Position numbers and translations under genes: made by a program. The notes under the pieces were generated by a model. That model saw only the letters and a list, made by a program, of their open reading frames with translations. It ran no database searches and was not told where the DNA came from. From assembly GCF_018736085.1 (NCBI RefSeq), contig NZ_CP076134.1, positions 5,404,501 through 5,468,500 of the forward strand: DNA of 64,000 nucleotides, read 5' to 3'. Each line of letters opens with the position of its first letter. Position 1 is the stretch's first letter. Below, one piece after another: positions 57,401 to 64,000 of the stretch. The stretch comes from Bradyrhizobium sediminis. Its GTDB lineage: Bacteria > Pseudomonadota > Alphaproteobacteria > Rhizobiales > Xanthobacteraceae.

Positions 57401-58982
57401 TAGCGGCGCAAGACAGTTCTTCCGTGCGACAGCAAAAAGCGCCGTACTTGATCCCACGACAATTATATCATTGGCCGTTACGGGTGCACTCGACAAAGCA
57501 TTCAATTGGTTCGACAAGATCGTTATTCCCCATGCGACGCTAGGATGGTTGTTCGAAGAAAAGCAAAAGCTGCAATTTCATCAACCAAGGAAGATCGTTG
57601 AAGCTCGCGAAATCAAGTCGCTGCTCGAGTCTGGACATATTGTTCGATTTGAGGGAACCGCCGTCGTTGACCGAGAACTTGCGTCGGAAGTTGGCGATGA
57701 TTTAGCCGCCTTCATCGCGGAGGCCATGGTTCCTGCGAATGATGGGCGTCAGCGGGTCGTGGTGAGGCCCTGGCCTGTTCACCGCATTGGCTCACTCATG
57801 GAGGAAGAAGCCGATCTGACCGCTTACTCCGGACACTTGTCCGGCTGTCTGGAACTAGTGGCTGCTTTGGCCCAGCAAGGTCAACTCACTCAGGCGGAAG
57901 ACCAGCGGGCGCGCGCCTATTTCAAACTTCGGGAGCGACCCTGGCCAACGCCCGTGCAAATTCAGCCCGGCGCGACCCTGTTCTTGGATGAATTGACCGT
58001 AACATACTTCCAACACTTGCGGTTGTTAGGAAAGATTAAAGCTGCTGGCTTCACCGCCGTTGCCTCACCCAGCGAATTGCTTCAAGGCGATGCTTTCGTC
58101 CGCCATGAGGATCTGACCAACCGCGCGAGTGAATTGCTCGAACAAATTCGTAAAAAGTTAGCTGAGGGGATTTCTTCAGGCAAAGTACAGGTAGCTCCGC
58201 AACGCAGTTTGATCGAGGACGACGGCGTAGCGCGGCTTCAACAGCACCCAACATTTGAACTGATGTCCGCGGCTGACATGGCTGATGTTGTCGTAATCGA
58301 TGACAGGCATTTCAATCAGCATGGAAATATTTCGGGAAGTTTCGGGACGCGGCCGGTGTGGTCGAGCTATGACATCATCTCGTTCATGTCTTCAGATGAC
58401 AATGAATTTGAAGAGTACGTTACAGCGTTGCGACGCGCTGGATTTGCGTTCGTCCCGCTGCGGGCTGAGGAGCTGTCCGCACTTGTTGCGCGCACCTCAG
58501 TATTGAATGGGCGCATGGTCGAGACAGCTGAGCTGAAGGCTATACGAGAAAATCTCCTGCTCGCTCGTATGTCCGAAAGTTTGGCGTGGCCCAAAGAGCA
58601 GACTTGGTTAGGCAATACGGCTCTGGCGTTTGCTGCGACAATAAAGGATCAGTGGGTCGATGGTGTCGATGAAGTGGCGGCCCGGGCACGTGCCGCCTGG
58701 CTGCTGGAGCAGTTCGATATACGTCACTGGGCTCCGTCTTATGGCGCAGTGGGCGATATTGCGGAGATGAAAACGCGGTATCGTAACCAAGTGCTTTCTT
58801 TGGCAATGCAAACTTCAAAGGTAAGCTACGATACCAAGCAAAAGTACTGGAGATGGTACGAAGAAGCGGTGCTCGAACCGCTACGACTGGCTGATCCGGA
58901 GTTGTACACCGAGCTGTCTGAGGATGTGAAGTCAATCGTCGAAGATGGATTGCGTCGGGTGGAGGGGCAGAATGGGGCCTAG
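54405..58982 (+). CDS. Giant alpha/beta-hydrolase - TPR-like - PIN-like protein
   Basis: About 1,525 residues. The N-terminal lipase/esterase-like fold has VLFLHGL (HG oxyanion motif, H21-G22), nucleophile elbow VVHSFGG (S102), FLGTPHRGAD, and GLVVKPDSAGDG followed by VDADHFEL (D225/D227, H228). Residues about 300-1000 are helical repeats of TPR type without a P-loop. Residues about 1006-1400 look like PIN-nuclease parts: AVLDPTTIISL (D1016), VIPHATLGWLFEE, ATLFLDELTVTYFQHL (D1195, E1196), VVVIDDRHFN (D1299, D1300). The frame is open above the first ATG (54501), and the HG motif lies there. A CTG at 54405 has ggagg five bases upstream. GC is lower than in neighbours, suggesting transfer. The domain calls are mine; function unknown, possibly defence. 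Confidence 0.8.
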   Translation: MADLHLLSKEVPIERHVLFLHGLRWRKKRPLWMSGGQPPEKWPLWLSDEIENLAIWSAEYDAAPSNWLGHGMSRADRANNLLARLLAEPRLETGDIAFVVHSFGGLVFAQMLRIASERAEFDAKAGSFLKRISRVTFLGTPHRGADLATIGGKLSFVSRLSAASLGLARNDPDLRDLNEFFRQYVSRNGIDTQSLIEGRSTSIWGLVVKPDSAGDGTLSIPIVVDADHFELTAPTSRQSEIYIHIRNQLKKPIGHRRTLVADANLLEGIAQNSAASAATLTRIEEKLSSTSQTAHQKPLIPSYLVDGETIKRITRLRQMRFFEGSTHLEDAERLASELLSGELVGTSVQVKADALAWCARLLSAKTDRSDAQRLLGEAKRLLSTEAVAIAGALLLSYEGNEPEALKRLAEINSNDARAASLIIVINSKGGRDPLKWFDDAGLSIGSIAPDGKFFLLKRLIDAGAWEGALKTAEALTDNDFREAPVLAYVAASARLASTAPTELKAFVAFQPPFEVSPIPLDDTAASMEQRRKARELFERAAEAAAGLGLLRTSRDAADRALWIALRDPTTRGAALGQLERSMRDPAEQLRRLPLALEFGLKLDLQAVEREIDRQDALSDGNSDVAVARISIALTKGSPKEGADYIAKYRDRLIKHLNPSFVYSMEIELLARSGQADLAEQKIVEWPNGEASESERDRLRRLIAEARGANPVEAREVEFRRTDSLTDLANLVERLNELEEWGRLAPYAATFFDRTRGLSACRIYAQTMFETKDYEGVLQLLNQHPDFVAQSPFLEAIRAWSFYRAGDINASRQAIEKLRARRDEANDRILFVSIAISSGDWTSLNSFIEEEWAAREKRSAVELLQAGQLAVHVGSSRARELIFEAASRAPDDPAVLTGCYGAAISSGWESDETARWLERAADLSGDDGPVQRFSLKQMLDLDPDWQQREKRTWEQLNAGDIPIFAAGHLLRRSVFQIYLIPAIANSEATDPRRRSVVYAYSGARQFFRATAKSAVLDPTTIISLAVTGALDKAFNWFDKIVIPHATLGWLFEEKQKLQFHQPRKIVEAREIKSLLESGHIVRFEGTAVVDRELASEVGDDLAAFIAEAMVPANDGRQRVVVRPWPVHRIGSLMEEEADLTAYSGHLSGCLELVAALAQQGQLTQAEDQRARAYFKLRERPWPTPVQIQPGATLFLDELTVTYFQHLRLLGKIKAAGFTAVASPSELLQGDAFVRHEDLTNRASELLEQIRKKLAEGISSGKVQVAPQRSLIEDDGVARLQQHPTFELMSAADMADVVVIDDRHFNQHGNISGSFGTRPVWSSYDIISFMSSDDNEFEEYVTALRRAGFAFVPLRAEELSALVARTSVLNGRMVETAELKAIRENLLLARMSESLAWPKEQTWLGNTALAFAATIKDQWVDGVDEVAARARAAWLLEQFDIRHWAPSYGAVGDIAEMKTRYRNQVLSLAMQTSKVSYDTKQKYWRWYEEAVLEPLRLADPELYTELSEDVKSIVEDGLRRVEGQNGA

Positions 58983-60912
58983 AGTTCCTCTCAACGAATT
59001 AGGAATGATGCTCTTGGGCATGTTTCCGCCGAAGCTGAGAGAAGGGGCGCTTGAAAGCAAAGCGCTTCGCGATAGGCTTTCGCTAAGTCTTGAGGTGGCC
59101 CTTCGTTTGGACGCGATAGGCGTCTCGTTTCGACGTTCGATATTGTTCCAAGCTATTCGCCAGATTCTGAACGACCCAGCGTCTCGGGTCGACGTTCCGG
59201 ATATTGAGGAAGTATCGTGGCAGCTAAAGTTCAATGCCGACAAGCGAGCGTTGGAATTGGTTCGCGAAGAGAAATCACACTCGACGCCTGATTTCACTTG
59301 TCTGCATCCCGTTGCAGCGACGCGCCTCGAGTGGTTTGATCGGGAAAACAAGAAGTTCGAACTGCGTGACGATCGAATGAGCGCTTGGCGCCAAACCTTA
59401 GAAAGGAGGCCCCTGGACGACGAAGAAGTCGACGAGTTGTTCAAGGAGTATCGGTTGTCGCCGCGCTATGTTTCGAGAAGCATCGAAAACCACCTGCGGC
59501 GCAGGTCGGTCGCCATTGATATTCTCGTACCCAACGACATTCGATATTTTGAGCGGCTGGTTGGCCAGCTGGGGGAGTGCCGTGATGTTAAGGAGTTCTA
59601 CAACAAGGTCGTCACCCTCAGAAATGCCGAGCTTGTTTCAGAGGATCTGGCAAACGGGTTTAGAACCTCGTTCTTGCTGTGCGCGCATCCATTCGGCGCA
59701 GGAAGCATTCCATCCGTGGAAGGCAAATCGGAAGAGTTGTCGGCCTTGTTCAAATGGATTCTCTCGAACGGCGATCTTGTATCGCAAGTCGGAGCTATGG
59801 AATGGGGCCTGACCAATCTAAATGAGCACCCAGCTCTTGACGAACTCCTTACGAAAATCGCCGAGCGTATCCGAAGCGAGGACGCCAAAGACAGGGAAGG
59901 CAGGTTGAGATTGTTTAGTGCTTTGGTCGTGCTCGTCGACGGTGAGCTGGCTGGCACTGGGATATGCCGTAACAGGCCTCCGTTTTGGCGAAGGCTGGCT
60001 TCGATTGCCCATGCGGCGATCATTGAAAGAGCAATCCTCGCAACGGGCATGATAACGGCCGACTTCGTTGAGTGGGCTATGGAGAACCGTGGATTTGTCT
60101 ACTATCTTCAAACCTTCATTGACCTGAGGCGCGAGCCGCGATGGCTACCGGATTTCATTTTCCCGGAGCAGCTCAAACCCGAGTTCGCAGGCCGGATAGT
60201 CGCCGCCGCCGCCCAGGCAGCGCTTGAGGCGGGCCCGCTTCGCGATTTGATACTTGGCGACGGAGACAACAGTCTCAGGACTCAAGTGGAATTTCCGGAT
60301 TCATTCTTTCCCGGCCCGTTGGAGGGGGGAAGTCCGGCTATCCAGTCGATGCCAGAGGACGTGGAGGCAGCTCTAATAAAGAACCTACAGAAGGATGAAA
60401 TAACGCCCCGATCGTTCGCGACACTCGTCAACTCGGCGCTGGTTTGGAAGCTGGATCAAAAATGGGCTGATCTGGCCGCGGATAGGCTTCGACAAGCCAA
60501 GTATCAATTGCGGGACATCACTTCCCAGAACGAGGCGTTCACCTTATTGAGCGGCCTTTCAACGGTTGCTGCGGTCACCCGAAGCAAGCGTCTTGCTGAG
60601 GAGACCCGTATTCTGATGCGCGTGATCAAAAGAAAGCCGGGTCTGGAAATCACGATGGAGAACGCGGTGCGCATCTCTTTGATTGCAGCCGCTGCGTACC
60701 AAGACCTGGGAGATTGGTGCAAATACGTGGGGGATTGTCTGTCTGAGTTCGCATTCGAAGACATGGCGCCGGACAAGGCTTTGGTTTTGCGTAATCACAT
60801 CGCCGTTCTCAGATTACTGGAACCGGCTCTTTGGAGAACGAGTTCCCGCGCCGACGCGGCGGTGACTGGTTTATTGGCGGTTGCGCGAACTGATCTGCCG
60901 GCGACTCCCTAG
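58972..60912 (+). CDS. Partner protein of the cassette, unknown family
   Basis: 646 residues from the ATG at 58972, which has ggagggg just upstream and overlaps the stop of the giant gene by 11 bases, so the two are translationally coupled. The sequence starts MGPRVPLNELGMMLLGMFPP and is mostly alpha-helical with many leucines, arginines and glutamates. I see no signal peptide, membrane helix, P-loop, zinc motif or nuclease motif. One segment, FEELRDDRMSAW-like (about 130-145), is strongly charged. It could be an adaptor, sensor or regulator of the large protein. Same low-GC composition. Confidence 0.75.
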   Translation: MGPRVPLNELGMMLLGMFPPKLREGALESKALRDRLSLSLEVALRLDAIGVSFRRSILFQAIRQILNDPASRVDVPDIEEVSWQLKFNADKRALELVREEKSHSTPDFTCLHPVAATRLEWFDRENKKFELRDDRMSAWRQTLERRPLDDEEVDELFKEYRLSPRYVSRSIENHLRRRSVAIDILVPNDIRYFERLVGQLGECRDVKEFYNKVVTLRNAELVSEDLANGFRTSFLLCAHPFGAGSIPSVEGKSEELSALFKWILSNGDLVSQVGAMEWGLTNLNEHPALDELLTKIAERIRSEDAKDREGRLRLFSALVVLVDGELAGTGICRNRPPFWRRLASIAHAAIIERAILATGMITADFVEWAMENRGFVYYLQTFIDLRREPRWLPDFIFPEQLKPEFAGRIVAAAAQAALEAGPLRDLILGDGDNSLRTQVEFPDSFFPGPLEGGSPAIQSMPEDVEAALIKNLQKDEITPRSFATLVNSALVWKLDQKWADLAADRLRQAKYQLRDITSQNEAFTLLSGLSTVAAVTRSKRLAEETRILMRVIKRKPGLEITMENAVRISLIAAAAYQDLGDWCKYVGDCLSEFAFEDMAPDKALVLRNHIAVLRLLEPALWRTSSRADAAVTGLLAVARTDLPATP

Positions 60913-60921
60913 ACCCGCGAC

Positions 60922-61677
60922 CTAGTCCTGTATCCCGTAGCGATGCAGGTCGTTGCCGTAGGTGTCGAGCCAGCTCTTGGCGCGCTCGACATGGGCGCAT
61001 TCCCGGGCGACCACCCGCCAGAACCGCGCCGAGTGATTCATCTCGACGAGATGCGCCACCTCGTGGGCGGCGAGATAATCGAGCACGTAGGGCGGCGCCA
61101 GGATCAGCCGCCACGAGAACGACAATGAGCCGGCCGAGGTGCACGAACCCCAGCGGCTCGACTGATCGCGGATCGACAGCCGCTTCACCTTCACGCCATA
61201 GGCCTCGGCGTAGACCAGCGACGCCTTGTGCAGATCGTTGCGCACTTCGCGCTTCAGGTAATCGTGGACCCGCCGCTCGATATGCTCGGCGCCGCCGGCG
61301 ACGCAGAGAATCCGCTCGCCGCTTTCGCGGGTTTCCGTCCACACCGTGCCGCGCACGCCGGCGCGATGCACGATCTTGTGCGCGACGCCCCGCAGCGGCA
61401 CCACGGTTCCCGGAAGAAAGGGTGCGGCCTTCGGCAACCGGCCGAGGCGCGCGGCGATCCAGCCGCCATGACGCTGGGCGAAGTCCTTGGCGTCGGCGAT
61501 GGTGCCGCGCGGCGGCATGGTGAGGATCGCTTCACGGTCGCTCGGATGGATGCGCAAGGTGTAACGCCGCGCGCGGCGGTGCCGGCGCAGCCTGACCGAG
61601 TAGATCTGCGAGCCGTGCTTGACCAGAAGTCGAGAAGGTTCGGCGGGCCGCCGATAAAGGAGGGCGCGAGTGGCCAT
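60922..61677 (-). CDS. YgjP-like zinc metallopeptidase (M48-like)
   Basis: The 251-residue protein has HEVAHLVEMNHSARFW, giving HExxH (205-209) and a third histidine (215), and the SRWGSCTSAGSLSFSWRLIL block typical of the YgjP/WLM group. Start at ATG 61677, preceded by gagtgg; the frame open to 61782 is not supported. It converges with the cassette, stops 9 bases apart, and was probably next to the PBP1a gene before the insertion. Substrate unknown. Confidence 0.88.
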   Translation of the reverse strand: MATRALLYRRPAEPSRLLVKHGSQIYSVRLRRHRRARRYTLRIHPSDREAILTMPPRGTIADAKDFAQRHGGWIAARLGRLPKAAPFLPGTVVPLRGVAHKIVHRAGVRGTVWTETRESGERILCVAGGAEHIERRVHDYLKREVRNDLHKASLVYAEAYGVKVKRLSIRDQSSRWGSCTSAGSLSFSWRLILAPPYVLDYLAAHEVAHLVEMNHSARFWRVVARECAHVERAKSWLDTYGNDLHRYGIQD

Positions 61678-62001
61678 GTCTGCAAGTCCGGGGATCAGGA
61701 GTTCGCCCGGATTCTGCCATATCCGCCGCCAGTGAAATCGCTCGGCGCAAAAACAAATCATTTGCCCAATATACAGGGGCAACCCGCCCTGCCGCCCCTA
61801 CAGGATGGGCCTGGAACAAATAATTTTGGCTGGAACCGGGTCCGGAGACCGCCTTGAAGGAATGAGACCAAACTCATTCCTTTAACGGGCTGGGAATCCG
61901 GGTTTCCTTGCACCAATTCAGAGGGTTACCGATCGCGCCGAATCAGCGCCGCAATCGCCGTTCGAAGCGGGAGCTCTGCCTTGAACCCATTCGTTCGACG
62001 C

Positions 62002-63330
62002 TCATTCGGCGGCGAAGGCCAATTTGGGTTTCACGTTCGCCGCCGAGGTCATGAAATCGGAAATCCGTGGCACGATTTCCGATTTGAAGCGGGAGCCGTT
62101 GAACACGCCGTAGTGGCCGACGCCCTTCTGCACGTAATGCACCCGGCGGTGGTCGGGAATCGAACTGCACAGCGCATGCGTCGCTTCGGTTTGCCCGAGA
62201 CCGGAAATGTCGTCGTTCTCGCCTTCGACCGTCATCAGCGCCACCCGCGTGACCTTCGACGGGTCGACCAGCTTGCCGCGATGGGTCATTTCGCCCTTGG
62301 GCAGCGCATGCTTGACGAACACGGTGTCGACGGTCTGCAGATAATACTCCGCGGTCAGATCCATGACGGCGAGATATTCGTCATAGAAATCGCGGTGCTT
62401 GTCGGCCATGTCGCCATCGCCCTTCACCAGATCCTTGAACAGGTTCTTGTGGGCGTCCATGTGACGGTCGAAGTTCATGCTGATGAAGCCGTTGAGCTGC
62501 AGGAAGCCCGGATAGACGTCGCGCATCACGCCCGGATGCGGAAACGGCACCTTGGTGATGACATGGGCGCGGAACCAGCCGATGCCGCGCTCCTGGGCGA
62601 GATTGTTGACCGCGGTCGGATTGCGGCGGGTATCGATCGGGCCGCCCATCAGCGTCATCGACAAGGGAACGAACGGATCGCGTTCGGCTTCCATGACGGA
62701 GACCGCCGCCACCACCGGCACCGAGGGCTGGCAGACCGCGATCACGTGCATGTTGCCGCCGAGCAGATGCAGCATCTCGATCACGTAATCGACGTAGTCG
62801 TCGAGATCGAAACGCCCCTCCGTCAGCGGCACCATCCGCGCATCGGCCCAGTCGGTGATGTAGACCTCGTGGGTCGGCAGGAATGCCTCGACCGTGCCGC
62901 GCAGCAGCGTCGCGTAGTGGCCCGACATCGGCGCCACGATCAGCACCCGCGGCTGGGAGCTGCGCAAGGGGCGGGTCAGCTTGCGATCGAAGTGCAACAG
63001 CCGGCAGAACGGCTTTTCCCAGATCGACCGGATTTCGATCGGCGTCCGGATGCCGTTGACCTCGGTGTCGTCGAGACCCCATTCGGGCTTGCCGTAGCGG
63101 CGCGTGGTGCGCTCGAACACTTCGCAGCCGGCGGCGATGGATTTGCCGAACTCGGTGTGCGACCACGGATTGAGCGGATTCTGGAACAGAATTTTCGTGG
63201 CGTCGGTCACGGCGCGCGCCGGATTCAGCGACGCGTGCGCCATTTCGTACATCCAGTACATCGGCGTTGTCAGCGCCGGACTGCCTTCAGCCACCAGTGG
63301 CGGTGCGCCGCCAAACTCACCAATCGGCAT
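62002..63330 (-). CDS. phaZ: Intracellular polyhydroxyalkanoate depolymerase
   Basis: Degrades stored PHB granules. The 442-residue protein reads MPIGEFGGAPPLVAEG and continues with PMYWMYEMAHASLNPARA, LIVAPMSGHYATLLRGTVEA, the catalytic cysteine-type elbow VIAVCQPSVPVVAA, and GVGHYGVFNGSRFKSEI with the histidine; VEGENDDISG holds the acid. This is the PhaZ1-like intracellular type. Start ATG 63330 with gagga upstream; MLRCKRG 33 bases earlier is an alternative. Together with phaR at the left end it points to a PHB-storing organism. Confidence 0.94.
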   Translation of the reverse strand: MPIGEFGGAPPLVAEGSPALTTPMYWMYEMAHASLNPARAVTDATKILFQNPLNPWSHTEFGKSIAAGCEVFERTTRRYGKPEWGLDDTEVNGIRTPIEIRSIWEKPFCRLLHFDRKLTRPLRSSQPRVLIVAPMSGHYATLLRGTVEAFLPTHEVYITDWADARMVPLTEGRFDLDDYVDYVIEMLHLLGGNMHVIAVCQPSVPVVAAVSVMEAERDPFVPLSMTLMGGPIDTRRNPTAVNNLAQERGIGWFRAHVITKVPFPHPGVMRDVYPGFLQLNGFISMNFDRHMDAHKNLFKDLVKGDGDMADKHRDFYDEYLAVMDLTAEYYLQTVDTVFVKHALPKGEMTHRGKLVDPSKVTRVALMTVEGENDDISGLGQTEATHALCSSIPDHRRVHYVQKGVGHYGVFNGSRFKSEIVPRISDFMTSAANVKPKLAFAAE

Positions 63331-63459
63331 GTATTCCTCAAATCCCCTTTTGCATCGCAGCATACTGCATAATGCGTAATTAAGCGTCAATGCACAGATC
63401 GGTAGATCTACCCGCCCGGAGGGCCGTAAATCCACGGATTCCGTGGGATAACCCGGCCT

Positions 63460-64000
63460 TCATTCGCCGCCCTGGAGCAGCGAGCCGTGGCGCCTGGCGC
63501 TCTTCAAAAGGGCAAGAAAGATCGCAAATGACGCAATCAGGAGCATAGCGTTGATCGCCAGCGCCGACAGCATCAGGTCGGTCCGGAGCACCTTGTCGAT
63601 CAACAGCGCCCGCATCCCCTCGAATACATAGGTCGGCGGCAGCGACCAGGCGACATATTGCAGCCAATGCGGCAGCACCGTCACGGGATAGTAAACGCAG
63701 GCGAGCGGCATCACCCCGAACATCAGCGTCCAGACGATGCTCTCGGCGCCCAGGCCGTTGCGCAGCACCAGCCCCGAGACGAAAATCCCGAGCGACCAGC
63801 TGGTGAATATCAGATTGCAGAAGAAGGCGATCAGCGGCAGCCCGAAGCCGTACAGATTGAAGTCGAAGAAGAACATCGCCAGCAGCGTCATTGGAATGAC
63901 GCCGATCGCGAGCCGGATCAGGCTCATGACCATCAGCGCGATCAGAAACTCGATCGGCTTCAACGGGCTCATCATCAGGTTGCCGAGATTGCGCGCCCAC
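63460..64000 (-). CDS. ABC-2 type transporter permease, partial
   Basis: The 5' end runs off the window. The visible 180 residues begin WARNLGNLMMSPLKPIEFL, then four to five hydrophobic helices and the family block WSLPPTYVFEGMRALLIDKV, ending LLKSARRHGSLLQGGE. The in-frame ATG at 63975 is internal, because similarity continues to the edge. The ATP-binding partner should lie just outside, to the right. Substrate unknown. Confidence 0.85.
   Translation of the reverse strand, partial: WARNLGNLMMSPLKPIEFLIALMVMSLIRLAIGVIPMTLLAMFFFDFNLYGFGLPLIAFFCNLIFTSWSLGIFVSGLVLRNGLGAESIVWTLMFGVMPLACVYYPVTVLPHWLQYVAWSLPPTYVFEGMRALLIDKVLRTDLMLSALAINAMLLIASFAIFLALLKSARRHGSLLQGGE

Noticed and set aside
54501..58982. 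P-loop NTPase (STAND/NACHT type) in the giant protein
   Set aside because: I looked for GxxxxGK[ST] and a Walker B pair and found none, so it is not a NLR-like ATPase as far as sequence shows.
54152..60925. Integrase-type attachment repeats flanking the cassette
   Set aside because: No tRNA gene, integrase or matching direct repeat at the two edges was found; mode of acquisition remains open.

Overview
The window comes from a GC-rich alphaproteobacterium, most likely Bradyrhizobium or a close relative (Nitrobacteraceae). This rests on the protein families (PhaR, MtgA, Zur-type Fur, LivKHMGF, GlnD, a PHA depolymerase, a complete protocatechuate 4,5-cleavage operon) and on several families of palindromic intergenic repeats typical of that group. 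There are no rRNA or tRNA genes, CRISPR arrays or prophage structural genes.

Layout. 0.3-13.6 kb: phaR, an IS110/IS1111-type insertion sequence lodged in a palindromic repeat, a GGDEF/EAL protein with a degenerate GGDEF motif, a small membrane protein, rpmF (L32), mtgA, an IspA-type prenyl synthase, a secreted caspase-like protein, an alcohol dehydrogenase remnant, an NTF2-like protein, ispG, an EamA exporter and a Zur-like regulator. 13.8-17.1 kb: a marR-emrA-emrB efflux operon with a perfect inverted-repeat operator. 17-24 kb: a branched-chain amino acid type ABC operon on the minus strand, livK-livH-livM-livG-livF-livH'-livM'-ytkA-like, with two permease pairs. 24.3-26.9 kb: a PlsB-like acyltransferase and an alpha/beta hydrolase.

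27-42.6 kb: an aromatic catabolism block. pobR is divergent from pobA-ligA2-ligB2. A second unit, ligU-ligJ-ligK-(DUF1932 oxidoreductase)-ligI-ligA-ligB-ligC, would take protocatechuate to pyruvate and oxaloacetate. Next to it lie a LysR regulator, an orphan Bug-type binding protein, an intradiol dioxygenase and a pcaF thiolase. 42.8-54.2 kb is mostly housekeeping: mutS, a membrane protein, an OsmC protein, glnD, ogt, DUF1304, DUF1330 and a class A penicillin-binding protein (PBP1a).

54.4-60.9 kb: an accessory two-gene cassette of visibly lower GC, placed between the PBP1a gene and a YgjP-type metallopeptidase gene. The first gene encodes a protein of about 1,500 residues with an N-terminal alpha/beta-hydrolase (HG, HSFGG and DADH motifs), a long helical TPR-like middle and a C-terminal PIN-nuclease-like part. 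The second, overlapping gene encodes a 646-residue protein of unknown family. This is the best candidate here for an undescribed, possibly defensive, system. After it come the metallopeptidase, the intracellular PHB depolymerase phaZ, and an ABC-2 permease cut by the window edge.

A second highlight is the insertion sequence. Its long non-coding end contains two short segments that match the DNA on each side of the insertion and stop at the element boundaries, which is what a bridge RNA (seekRNA) should look like.
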